Below are positions 15,125-22,540 of a stretch of 64,000 bases of DNA, in pieces. Below the pieces are notes generated by a model. That model had not been told where the DNA came from, made no database searches, and worked only from the letters and a program-made list of their open reading frames with translations. Source of the stretch: Armatimonadota bacterium (GTDB lineage Bacteria > Armatimonadota > Fimbriimonadia > Fimbriimonadales > GBS-DC). The stretch's first letter is position 1. Each line of letters starts with the position of its first letter. The DNA is taken from assembly GCA_013359125.1 (NCBI GenBank), contig JABWCR010000002.1:62001-126000 (forward strand). The letters are read 5' to 3'. The position numbers and the translations under genes are program-made.

Positions 15125-16126
15125 TTATCCGACAAGCTGCATCGCTCGAAGCCGCGACACAATGCGAGACTTGCGAACCGCGCCGGCATGAGCGGGCTCG
15201 GGAGGCGGGTAGGCGGGCAGTTCGAACAAGAGCCGATCAAACTCCCCATAGTAGGCTGGGACGATTTCTCTCATGCTGGCCATCCGACAAGCGCCGATCA
15301 GTTTCAAACAGGCTCCAAGGGACAGAGTTTCGGAGTGGACGGCCACGACCAAGGCTTCTTCTAACTCGCCTTTTATATCGGACGAGGCGATCGTTTGGCG
15401 CGCCTCGCGCTCGGCCAACGCGATCGAATCGACGATAGCCCGAATTTGGGCGACGGTCTCAGAGAGCTCCGATCGCCCGCTCAGCGCCGAGATTTGGACA
15501 AAACCTTGGACGGTGGCGCTGCCCTCGCCGTACAATCCCCTGGCCGTAGCGCCCAAGGTCTGTAGAGCCTGAATCCATCGCGAGGAACCGCCGGATCGAT
15601 GAAGTCCCGGCAAGTGAGCCATCAAGCCAAGGCGAGCGCCGCCTCCCAGATTGATCGGGGAAGCCGTCAAGTAGCCCAACTTTCGACTGTGCGCCCAATC
15701 CGTGCCGATGCGCTCCGAAAGATGCTCCCAATGGCTGATCGCGCGCTGAGCGGACCATCCGCGAAATGCCTTTTGAAGTCGCAGATGGTCTTCTTCGTTC
15801 GCCAGACCTGCCAACGACAGATCGGCGCTGGTCAGGATAGACCGTTCGGGCAGGGGATGCCAAAAGGCTGTTCCCGCTATTCGGGCGCCGACAAAATCAG
15901 CTCGTTCGTCCAAGGATGTCGCTTCGAGCGGCGTCTCTTTCAGAGGCCCAAATCGATCGCAAAGCCTCTCCGTAACGATGGCGCGCGAGGATCGAAGCTG
16001 TTCCGGGGTGGCCGAGTGAGGAAAGGGCAGATCGAGCAGATTTCGAGCGATTCTGACCCTTGTCGAGAGAACCACGTCCGATAACGCTCCCTCTTCTCCC
16101 AGCCACAGCGGCGATACGAGCGTCAT
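15125..16126 (-). CDS. McsB-like protein arginine kinase (phosphagen kinase fold)
   Basis: This 333-aa protein aligns with McsB through its length: ATP-binding STRVRIARN (21-29), LANEEDHLR (98-106), RKLGYLTASPINLGGG (148-163) and RGLYGEGSATVQGFVQIS (206-223). McsB phosphorylates arginines and marks proteins for ClpCP in Firmicutes. The conserved cysteine of the CPTN motif is Ser156 here, and GTG is GGG. The usual partners McsA, CtsR and ClpC are not adjacent. I start at the ATG at 16126, where homology begins; TAGAAT lies 8 nt before it and there is no Shine-Dalgarno. A longer frame to 16414 overlaps the divergent gene. Activity is uncertain. Confidence 0.82.
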   Translation of the reverse strand: MTLVSPLWLGEEGALSDVVLSTRVRIARNLLDLPFPHSATPEQLRSSRAIVTERLCDRFGPLKETPLEATSLDERADFVGARIAGTAFWHPLPERSILTSADLSLAGLANEEDHLRLQKAFRGWSAQRAISHWEHLSERIGTDWAHSRKLGYLTASPINLGGGARLGLMAHLPGLHRSGGSSRWIQALQTLGATARGLYGEGSATVQGFVQISALSGRSELSETVAQIRAIVDSIALAEREARQTIASSDIKGELEEALVVAVHSETLSLGACLKLIGACRMASMREIVPAYYGEFDRLLFELPAYPPPEPAHAGAVRKSRIVSRLRAMQLVG

Positions 16127-16134
16127 TCTACGGA

Positions 16135-16140
16135 ATTCTA
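16135..16140 (-). promoter_or_regulatory. Candidate -10 element for a leaderless mcsB-like transcript
   Basis: TAGAAT lies 8 nt upstream of the ATG at 16126 in the 162-bp gap between divergent genes. No ribosome binding site is seen, so initiation near the start codon is plausible. Confidence 0.4.
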
Positions 16141-16288
16141 CCCAAGCAGACGTCTGGGTAAAGAGGCGCCGTTCGATCGCCAAATATTGAAGGGTGAAGT
16201 CGGCTTCCGGCATCACGGGGCATCGCCTGACCGCCCTGAGGGTGGCCCTTGCCATGCCGGACGCCGATACGCGCGAAGGATGGGTTGA

Positions 16289-17149
16289 GTGAAACCGAAA
16301 GCGATTGAGGACAAAGTGAGGAGCAGCGTCGCGGCATTGAGACCATTGCCAGCGGCCGTGATGGAACTGTGGGAACTGGCCGATTCGCCCACTGCAACGG
16401 CAGAGCAAGTCCACGATGTGGTGCTGACAGATCCGGCCCTGACGGCCAAAGTGCTCCGTTTGGCCAATACGGCCTACTATGGGCTATCGAAGCAGGTCGA
16501 TACCATACGTCAGGCTGTGATCGTGCTTGGGATGCAGACGGTGAAGAATCTGGCGCTGGGGGTCGCGGCCTTTCACACGCTCAAGGGCGGCAAACGTTCG
16601 GCCATTCCCGAAGAAACCCTGTGGCGACATGCGATGGCCTGCGCATTGGTCTCGCAACGACTGGCCAAACACGTCTGTCTCTCTGCCCGCGATGTCGAAT
16701 CGGTTTTTATTGGCGGATTGTTGCACGATCTCGGGCTGATCTTTCTGACCTTCCACTTTGAGCAGGAGTATCACAAGGTGCAAAAGTTGGAGCGCCAGCG
16801 TCTTACGCGCGAACAGGCAGAGGCTAAGATCTTTGGCATCGACCACGTCGAAATCGGTCGTCTGATTTGCGCGCATTGGAACTTTCCCGAATCGCTGACC
16901 GCCATGATCGCACCTCCAGAAAGCGCTCTAGACGCCGGAGACCGACATCGAGAGATGGCCGGATGCGTCCAGTTGGCCGACTATTGGCTGCACCTCATCA
17001 ACGAGGCGCCGCCGGGGCTCTTCGCTATCGACGATCCAGTGCCCGAACTGTTGTCGTGGCCTAGGCTGAAGGAAGAAGAGCAAAGCGCTTTGATCGCCGA
17101 ATCCCTAGAGAACTTAGGCGCGATGCAGAGCGCGCTGACAGCCGCCTAA
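16289..17149 (+). CDS. HDOD domain protein (second copy)
   Basis: This 286-aa HDOD protein includes RPLPAAVMELWELADSP at the start, then TAKVLRLANTAYYGLSKQVDTIRQAVIVLGMQTVKNLALG. The HD-like segment is GGLLHDLGLIFLT (about 145-157) with DHVEIGRLICAHW (about 184-196). It is a paralogue of the protein at 6065-6907. The GTG start has GAAGGA upstream. HDOD proteins are signalling modules whose own catalytic activity is usually absent. The gene is alone, divergent from the mcsB-like gene, and its last 4 nt overlap the convergent dGTPase-like gene. Its partner cannot be told from the sequence. Confidence 0.85.
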   Translation: MKPKAIEDKVRSSVAALRPLPAAVMELWELADSPTATAEQVHDVVLTDPALTAKVLRLANTAYYGLSKQVDTIRQAVIVLGMQTVKNLALGVAAFHTLKGGKRSAIPEETLWRHAMACALVSQRLAKHVCLSARDVESVFIGGLLHDLGLIFLTFHFEQEYHKVQKLERQRLTREQAEAKIFGIDHVEIGRLICAHWNFPESLTAMIAPPESALDAGDRHREMAGCVQLADYWLHLINEAPPGLFAIDDPVPELLSWPRLKEEEQSALIAESLENLGAMQSALTAA

Positions 17150-18189
17150 GGCTGAGTCCAAGGACGCGGCAGAAAGAGCCGCTCGTAAATCTGGATGGCA
17201 TATCGATCGGTCATTCCGGCGATGTAGTCGCAGATTTTGATCTCGACCGACTCCTTCGATGTGGGAACGAAGCCTTCTGGAAGCGTTTCAGGATGCTGGA
17301 TGTAATGGCCAAACAGTCCGCCGATCAGACCTTCCGCTCGCTCTCGCTCGTTGACCACTTTGGGGTTCTGATAGACCGTTTCGAACATGAAAGTCTTCAT
17401 CTCGTTCATCGCCTCTAGCATGGGCGGGCTGAACGCGACCGTTCCTGCTTGTCGGCTGGTGTCGGTCAGATCGACGACCATGGCGGCGATGCGCTGGCTG
17501 TGGCCGTTTCCTAATCGTTCTTTCAGAGTCTTGGGCAGGTCGTCGTCAGACAGCAGGCCGGCCCGTTTCGCATCGTCCAGATCGTGATTGAGATAGGCGA
17601 TCCGATCGGATAGTCGGACGACTGCCGCTTCTGGGCTGCTCGCGCTCGCCGCCTCGTCTTGGCCGAGATCGGACGCGCCTTTAGAGTGCCCGGCAATGCC
17701 TTCTCGCGTTTCGTAAGTCAAGTTGAGACCCTTGCCATCGTTCTCAAGCGCGTCCACAACGCGCAAACTCTGTTCGTAATGCCGAAAGCCTCCCGTTTGA
17801 CCGTGCGCTTTCATCAGCGCGTCTAAGGCGGCCTCGCCGGTATGTCCAAAGGGCGGATGGCCAAGATCGTGTCCCAGAGCGATCGCCTCGGTCAGGTCTT
17901 CGTTAAGGCGCAGCGCTCTTGCAACCGTGCGAGCAATCTGAGCCACTTCCAGCGTGTGGGTCAGGCGGGTGCGGTAATGGTCTTCGCCCGGATCGAGAAA
18001 CACCTGCGTCTTATGTTTTAGCCTACGGAAGGCCTTGCAATGGACAATCCGGTCGCGATCGCGCTGAAAGGCGGTCCGAACCGGGCAGGGAGGCTCTTGC
18101 CGAACTCGCCCTCTGGACCGGCTGCTCTTGGTCGCCCAGTCGGACAGGAGTTGTTCTTCCAGCGCTTCGTTCTGCTCGCGGATGGTCAT
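17146..18189 (-). CDS. dGTPase-like dNTP triphosphohydrolase
   Basis: This 347-aa HD-superfamily protein has the conserved start FQRDRDRIVHCKAFRRLKHKTQVF (about 41-64), the metal-binding YRTRLTHTLEV histidine, ALGHDLGHPPFGHTGE (about 104-119) and a later Asp in AYLNHDLDDA. This matches the type 2 dGTPase-like (Dgt) proteins that remove triphosphate from dNTPs. The ATG overlaps the TGA of nusB, so the gene is translationally coupled to it. The real substrate range of this subfamily varies. Confidence 0.92.
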   Translation of the reverse strand: MTIREQNEALEEQLLSDWATKSSRSRGRVRQEPPCPVRTAFQRDRDRIVHCKAFRRLKHKTQVFLDPGEDHYRTRLTHTLEVAQIARTVARALRLNEDLTEAIALGHDLGHPPFGHTGEAALDALMKAHGQTGGFRHYEQSLRVVDALENDGKGLNLTYETREGIAGHSKGASDLGQDEAASASSPEAAVVRLSDRIAYLNHDLDDAKRAGLLSDDDLPKTLKERLGNGHSQRIAAMVVDLTDTSRQAGTVAFSPPMLEAMNEMKTFMFETVYQNPKVVNERERAEGLIGGLFGHYIQHPETLPEGFVPTSKESVEIKICDYIAGMTDRYAIQIYERLFLPRPWTQP

Positions 18190-18611
18190 TGGGCGCCGTT
18201 TTCGGTCGGCGTTTCGTCGGCGATAGCGCCCAACACGCCGTTCACAAATCGACCCGACTCTTCCGTGCCGTACTTCTTGGCCAGTTCCACGGCTTCGTTC
18301 AGGGCGACCGCTTTGGACAGATCCCTATTGAAGATCAGTTCGTAGGCGCCTATGCGGAGCACGTTTCGGTCGAGCACTGCCAAGCGATCCAAAGTCCAAT
18401 CCTTGAGCCGGTCGGAGATCCGCTTGTCCAACATGGCTCGATGTTCGCAGATTCCCATGACCAGTTCTCGCAGATATTCCTCGAGCGACGGCTCCAACTT
18501 GGCGACGGGGACGACCTCCTCCAAGGCTTCGACGGGGCTTTTGCCGGCGACCTCGATCTGATAGAGCGTCCGTAGCGCCCACTCTCGCGAAGGTCGTCTG
18601 TTCAGGCTCAT
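18186..18611 (-). CDS. nusB: Transcription antitermination factor NusB
   Basis: This is a 141-aa NusB. It starts with NRRPSREWALRTLYQIEVAG, and the C-terminal half carries the family signature VLRIGAYELIF...KAVALNEAVELAKKYG...RFVNGVLGAI. NusB with NusE binds boxA RNA and supports rRNA antitermination. It overlaps accC (ATGA) upstream and the dGTPase-like gene downstream. The efp-accB-accC-nusB order is a widely conserved bacterial arrangement, which supports the identity of its neighbours. Confidence 0.96.
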   Translation of the reverse strand: MSLNRRPSREWALRTLYQIEVAGKSPVEALEEVVPVAKLEPSLEEYLRELVMGICEHRAMLDKRISDRLKDWTLDRLAVLDRNVLRIGAYELIFNRDLSKAVALNEAVELAKKYGTEESGRFVNGVLGAIADETPTENGAQ

Positions 18612-19975
18612 CGGCGGGCCACTGCGTCGTCTGGCGCAAGCACAGAACGCGCGAAGTCCGTAGTCGCCTGGCCTGCAACGAAGCGCGGGTCCGTAATCAG
18701 CCTGATCAAGAACTCTCGACTAGTGCGGAAGCCTGTCAGTCGAGTCTCGTGCAGCGCGCGTTCGAGCCGAGCGATCGCCTGTTGACGATCCGGCGCCCGA
18801 ACGATGATCTTGGCTAACAACGGATCATAGAACGGAGGCATCGAATAGCCCGTGTAGAGGTGGCTGTCTACCCGTACCCCGGGTCCGCCCGGAGGAATCC
18901 ACTGGGTGACATCGCCGACCGAGGGCGCAAAATCGTTCTCCGGAGATTCAGAGGTCAGCCGCGCTTCGATCGCCCAGCCGTTGATCTTCAACTGAGACTG
19001 TTCGACGTCCAACTTCTCGCCGGCAGCGACACGAATCTGCGTTTGGACGATGTCAACTCCGGTGATCAGTTCGGTTACGGGGTGCTCCACTTGAAGCCGT
19101 GCGTTCATCTCGATAAAATAGACTTGCCCCTCGCCGTCCATCAGAAACTCGACCGTGCCGGCGTTCGTGTAGCCGACGGCCTTTGCCAATCGCACGGCTC
19201 CCTCTCCCAATTGAGCTCTCAAAGCAGATGAGACGGCGGGAGACGGCGCCTCTTCGATCATCTTCTGATGGCGCGGAGTCTGCACCGAGCATTCGCGCTC
19301 AAAAAGATGGATCGCATTGCCGTGCTGGTCGGCCATCAATTGAACTTCGATGTGCCGCGGATCAGAGATGTACTTCTCCAAATAGACGCTCGGCGACCCA
19401 AATGCAGACTGCGCTTCGTTCTGTGCGATTCTCAAGGCCGGTATCAGTTCGTCCCGTGCGAAAACTCGCCGGATTCCGCGTCCCCCGCCTCCCGCAGCCG
19501 CCTTGATCAAGACTGGATAGCCCAATTCGTCCGCCAGCTGGTACGCTTCGTCCTCGCTGTCCACCGGTCCGTCGGACCCGGGCAGCACGCTAACGCCGAC
19601 CGACCGCGCTATCTGCCGCGCAACGGCTTTGTCTCCGACCGAACCGATCGCCTTGGGAGGCGGACCGATGAAGACGATTCCAGTGCCTTCACAGGCTTCG
19701 GCGAAGCTTTCGCGTTCAGACAGATAGCCGTAGCCCGGGTGGATGGCTTCGCAACCCGTGATCTTGGCCGCCATCAGGATGTTGGGCAGATTGAGGTAAC
19801 TATCAGTGCTTGGCGGTAGGCCGACGCAGACCGATTCGTCCGCCATCTGAACGTGAAGCGAGTCCTTGTCTGCCGTGGAGTAAACTGCGACCGAACGGAT
19901 GCCCATCTCGCGGCAGGCGCGAATGATCCGCAGCGCGATCTCTCCTCGATTAGCGACAAGTATTTTCTTAAACAT
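18608..19975 (-). CDS. accC: Biotin carboxylase AccC
   Basis: This 455-aa biotin carboxylase is full length for AccC. The order is the N-terminal domain MFKKILVANRGEIALRI, the ATP-grasp glycine loop AAGGGGRGIR (about 161-170), and the catalytic segment EMNARLQVEHPVTE (about 289-302) carrying the Glu and Arg that carboxylate biotin. One oddity is the loop normally reading QRRHQK, which here is QTPRHQK with one extra residue. AccC carboxylates biotin on a carrier protein. The AccB-like gene in this operon has no biotinyl lysine, so the carrier is in question. No Shine-Dalgarno precedes the ATG. Confidence 0.93.
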   Translation of the reverse strand: MFKKILVANRGEIALRIIRACREMGIRSVAVYSTADKDSLHVQMADESVCVGLPPSTDSYLNLPNILMAAKITGCEAIHPGYGYLSERESFAEACEGTGIVFIGPPPKAIGSVGDKAVARQIARSVGVSVLPGSDGPVDSEDEAYQLADELGYPVLIKAAAGGGGRGIRRVFARDELIPALRIAQNEAQSAFGSPSVYLEKYISDPRHIEVQLMADQHGNAIHLFERECSVQTPRHQKMIEEAPSPAVSSALRAQLGEGAVRLAKAVGYTNAGTVEFLMDGEGQVYFIEMNARLQVEHPVTELITGVDIVQTQIRVAAGEKLDVEQSQLKINGWAIEARLTSESPENDFAPSVGDVTQWIPPGGPGVRVDSHLYTGYSMPPFYDPLLAKIIVRAPDRQQAIARLERALHETRLTGFRTSREFLIRLITDPRFVAGQATTDFARSVLAPDDAVARR

Positions 19976-19977
19976 GA

Positions 19978-20343
19978 TCAGTAGTTGGCGTGATCCGGAT
20001 TGGGGCAGCGCACGGAACCGTTACGATTGTCATAAAGGTAAGGCTGCTGTACGATTGGACAACTCAGCATCTCGTTCGGGAAGCGCAGAACCCGAAGAGA
20101 ATCGGGCGGCGCTTCGTCGGCATTGATTCTCTCTACTTGAATGCCCATTCGAATCTGGTTCAGGTTCTCCTTGCACTTGACCGACTCGGCGGCCTGCTTG
20201 GTCTCGGTAATTCGGCTGACGGGCTTTTCTCCAGGCTTGCGCTTCTTTCCGTCTGGTTGCCAATAGAGCCAGACCATCATGAGCGCCATCACTATCACAA
20301 GAGCAGCCATGGCGCCGATCAGGGAACTGCCGTTTTTTCTCAT
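19978..20343 (-). CDS. Degenerate pilin-like membrane protein between accB-like and accC
   Basis: This 121-aa protein has a short basic N-terminus (MRKNGSS), one hydrophobic helix (about 8-28) and a polar C-terminal domain. The segment SVKCKENLNQIRMGIQ resembles the CxxNLKQIGLA stretch that follows the first helix in DUF1559-type pilin-like proteins. The C-terminal CPI...CPNPDH also recalls them. The prepilin cleavage site would be G5-S6, but the conserved Glu5 of mature pilins is replaced by Gly. The ATG overlaps the AccB-like stop, so it is co-translated. I infer a pilin-derived membrane protein; its role in this operon is unknown. Confidence 0.6.
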   Translation of the reverse strand: MRKNGSSLIGAMAALVIVMALMMVWLYWQPDGKKRKPGEKPVSRITETKQAAESVKCKENLNQIRMGIQVERINADEAPPDSLRVLRFPNEMLSCPIVQQPYLYDNRNGSVRCPNPDHANY

Positions 20344-20798
20344 GACTCTTCGCCACCCGAGACCTCTATCACCGCGATCGGTTGTGCGAACTCGACGGGC
20401 GCATTGTCGGCTATTCGCCATTCGGTTAGAACACCGTCGGTGGGCGATGGCACGTCGATTTGAATGCCCATCGCCTCTATCGTGCCAAGGCTCTCTCCGC
20501 GCTTTATGGTTGCGCCCGGAGCAATTTTGGCCTGATAGAAGAATCCGACCAACGGCGATTGTGCTTCTACCAGAGCGCTGCCCGGCCAATCGACGCTGAG
20601 TTCGGTTTCTTCTACGGCAGCCGCTTCCATCGGAGCGTAGAAAAGGGGGGGCAACAGTTCGTGGCTTTCGTCATTGGCGCGTCTCAATCGAATTCGCCCT
20701 TCGGGGCCAGAGAGCGACACTTCGGTCAATCGCCGTCGAACCATCAGGTCCGCCAGGCGCTGTATTTCGTTCAACAATTCCGGGTTCAGATCTTCCAT
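20340..20798 (-). CDS. AccB-like biotin carboxyl carrier homologue lacking the biotinyl lysine
   Basis: This 152-aa protein has the AccB layout: an N-terminal helix (LLNEIQRLADLMVRRRLTEVSL), a linker rich in Pro, Ala and Glu, and a C-terminal biotinyl-type beta domain. That domain reads SPLVGFFYQA (81-90), GTIEAMGIQIDV (105-116) and PVEFAQPIAVIEV. In a working carrier the tetrapeptide is EAMK; here it is EAMG, with Gly111 at the lysine position. The codon is a clean GGC. The protein therefore cannot be biotinylated at the usual site. I chose the ATG at 20798; a TTG at 20807 is in frame. It overlaps the upstream membrane-protein gene and sits in the conserved efp-accB-accC-nusB position. Confidence 0.85.
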   Translation of the reverse strand: MEDLNPELLNEIQRLADLMVRRRLTEVSLSGPEGRIRLRRANDESHELLPPLFYAPMEAAAVEETELSVDWPGSALVEAQSPLVGFFYQAKIAPGATIKRGESLGTIEAMGIQIDVPSPTDGVLTEWRIADNAPVEFAQPIAVIEVSGGEES

Positions 20799-21901
20799 GA
20801 GAAGCAAGCGGTTTCGACCAGCCTCAAGAGATAGCTTAATAGAATCACGGCAAAGCAGACGTAGAGCAGCATCGCGGCCATTTCGTTTGCCTGCATCGAC
20901 GCTTGTACGGCCTCTGTGCTTCCCGTCGGCCCCGACGGACCGCCTGGCGTCAGCGAGATCTTTGCCAGGACGTTGTCAGCCGTCTGAAGCAATTTGAACA
21001 TGGAGCCCTTCAGCGAATCGTGCAACAGGTAGGCGCCGCCGATGATGCTTCCGACCGTTACGGGCGCCAAGAGCTGATACTTCTGCTTCTGGTGCTCGTT
21101 GTAGATGACGCACTCTTTGCACCGCTCCTTTTTTTCGAAATCGGAGAGTTGGCGATTGTAGGGAATGAATCGCACATTCATCTCTGGATCGGCGGCGGGC
21201 GCTTTGTTCATCATGGCGGTTACGATCGCCTTCTCCTCGCACATGCACCCGACGCGCTCGCGCCAACAAGTGCGTCGAGAATGGTAGATCGGGCATCGCT
21301 CGCGCACGTAGCTTCGGCAAAAGGGCAGTTGCCAGCATTTGCCCATAAACCGGGCGGTCGGCACTTCCTGTTGTTTGACGTCCTGCCCGACGCCCAACAC
21401 TTGATCCAACTCGGAGCCGTACTTTAACCGCCTGATCCCGCGATTGACCCCGTCGAACACAGCCAAGAAAACGCCAGGGATGAAGAGCACCCACGCCATG
21501 TTTTGCATCTGCCCAAATGCCAGATCGACCATCCGGTTGGAGCCGGACAGTTCGCCCTTGAACTGCGTGAGGGTGAAGGGAATTGCGAAGTAAAGCAGCA
21601 CGGCCACGACGATCATGAAGTAGCCGAGCGACGATTCGTCGATATAGAGCCAGCAGGCGCCCATGACCAAAAGCGCGCAGCCCATGATGCCCAACTTTCC
21701 GACGTTGTTGATCGTGTTGACGTTGTCGGGGCTTGCAGCGCTGGCTTCGTCTAGTCGACCGGTTACTAGCCAAAAGAGGAGGATCAGCAGCGCCAAGACG
21801 GAAAGCCCCGATCCGAAATAGACGAATCCTAAGGCGATGCTGCTGATGCGCTCCAATACTCGGGCCTGAGCGGCTTCTGCGGCGTACTTAGCAGGATCCA
21901 T
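20786..21901 (-). CDS. Cys-rich multi-pass membrane protein, unknown function
   Basis: This 371-aa protein is not one I recognise. It has hydrophobic helices at about 23-46, 69-86, 92-112, 134-149, 278-294 and 351-369. Between helices four and five is a basic soluble loop with eight cysteines at 189, 195, 203, 212, 219, 221, 261 and 264; the last two form CKEC. The cluster suggests a metal or Fe-S site, or disulfides if outside the cell. A Gly/Pro/Ser stretch (about 319-328) precedes the last helix. The gene lies between efp and the AccB-like gene and overlaps the latter, so it probably shares the operon's function. Confidence 0.8.
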   Translation of the reverse strand: MDPAKYAAEAAQARVLERISSIALGFVYFGSGLSVLALLILLFWLVTGRLDEASAASPDNVNTINNVGKLGIMGCALLVMGACWLYIDESSLGYFMIVVAVLLYFAIPFTLTQFKGELSGSNRMVDLAFGQMQNMAWVLFIPGVFLAVFDGVNRGIRRLKYGSELDQVLGVGQDVKQQEVPTARFMGKCWQLPFCRSYVRERCPIYHSRRTCWRERVGCMCEEKAIVTAMMNKAPAADPEMNVRFIPYNRQLSDFEKKERCKECVIYNEHQKQKYQLLAPVTVGSIIGGAYLLHDSLKGSMFKLLQTADNVLAKISLTPGGPSGPTGSTEAVQASMQANEMAAMLLYVCFAVILLSYLLRLVETACFSWKI

Positions 21902-21940
21902 ACCGATCTTTTCTATTCGACTGTAGGCCCGCTTTCCCTG

Positions 21941-22507
21941 CTAAGCCTTCTTGATGCGTTCGATATACAGCCCTTCGCGCGTGTTGACCTTAAGCAGGTC
22001 GCCGACGTTGATGTGAAACGGCACCTGGACGACCGCGCCCGTCTCCAGCGTGGCAGGCTTGTATCCGCCCGACGCCGTGTCGCCGCGAAAGTTGGGATCG
22101 GTCTCTTTGACCTCCAACTCCATGAACTCGGGAATTTCGGCGCCGACGATCTGGCCGTCGTGATTGAGGATTTGAACTTCCATCGATTCCTTCATATACT
22201 TTGAAACGTCTTCGAACAGGCTCTTAGGCACGTGCGCCTGGTCGTAGGATTCCAAGTCCATCAGTACATAGTCGTCCCCGTCTTCGTACAGGAGTTGCAT
22301 TTTCCTTCGCTCGATATACGCGCTTTCGAAACGCTCGCCCGACTTGAAAGTCCGCTCTCGGATGGCGCCGTCTCGCAGGCGCTTCAGTTTCACGCGCATG
22401 ATTGCGCTGCCCCGACCCTGATGCGACTGTTGATAATCAACGATCGTATTGATCTCGCCGTCTACAATAATGTTCAACCCGCTACGAAAATCGGCAGTAT
22501 CGACCAC
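21941..22507 (-). CDS. efp: Elongation factor P (arginine-tip form)
   Basis: This 188-aa EF-P has all three beta domains, including the C-terminal signature GDTASGGYKPATLETGAVVQVP (about 144-165). EF-P relieves ribosome stalling at proline runs. The loop that enters the peptidyl-transferase centre, usually PGKG with a modified lysine, reads QGRG here, with Arg at residue 32. Arg32 is the form rhamnosylated by EarP in other bacteria; the preceding proline is also lost. The GTG start has GGAGGA 7 nt upstream. The gene leads the accB-like/accC/nusB run, a conserved arrangement. Confidence 0.95.
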   Translation of the reverse strand: MVDTADFRSGLNIIVDGEINTIVDYQQSHQGRGSAIMRVKLKRLRDGAIRERTFKSGERFESAYIERRKMQLLYEDGDDYVLMDLESYDQAHVPKSLFEDVSKYMKESMEVQILNHDGQIVGAEIPEFMELEVKETDPNFRGDTASGGYKPATLETGAVVQVPFHINVGDLLKVNTREGLYIERIKKA

Positions 22508-22540
22508 TCAAATATCCTCCGCCAGAAGTATACCGCTTGG

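Noticed and set aside
16127-16414. N-terminal extension of the McsB-like protein
   Set aside because: McsB homology begins at the ATG at 16126; the extension overlaps the divergent HDOD gene and reads as a shadow frame.
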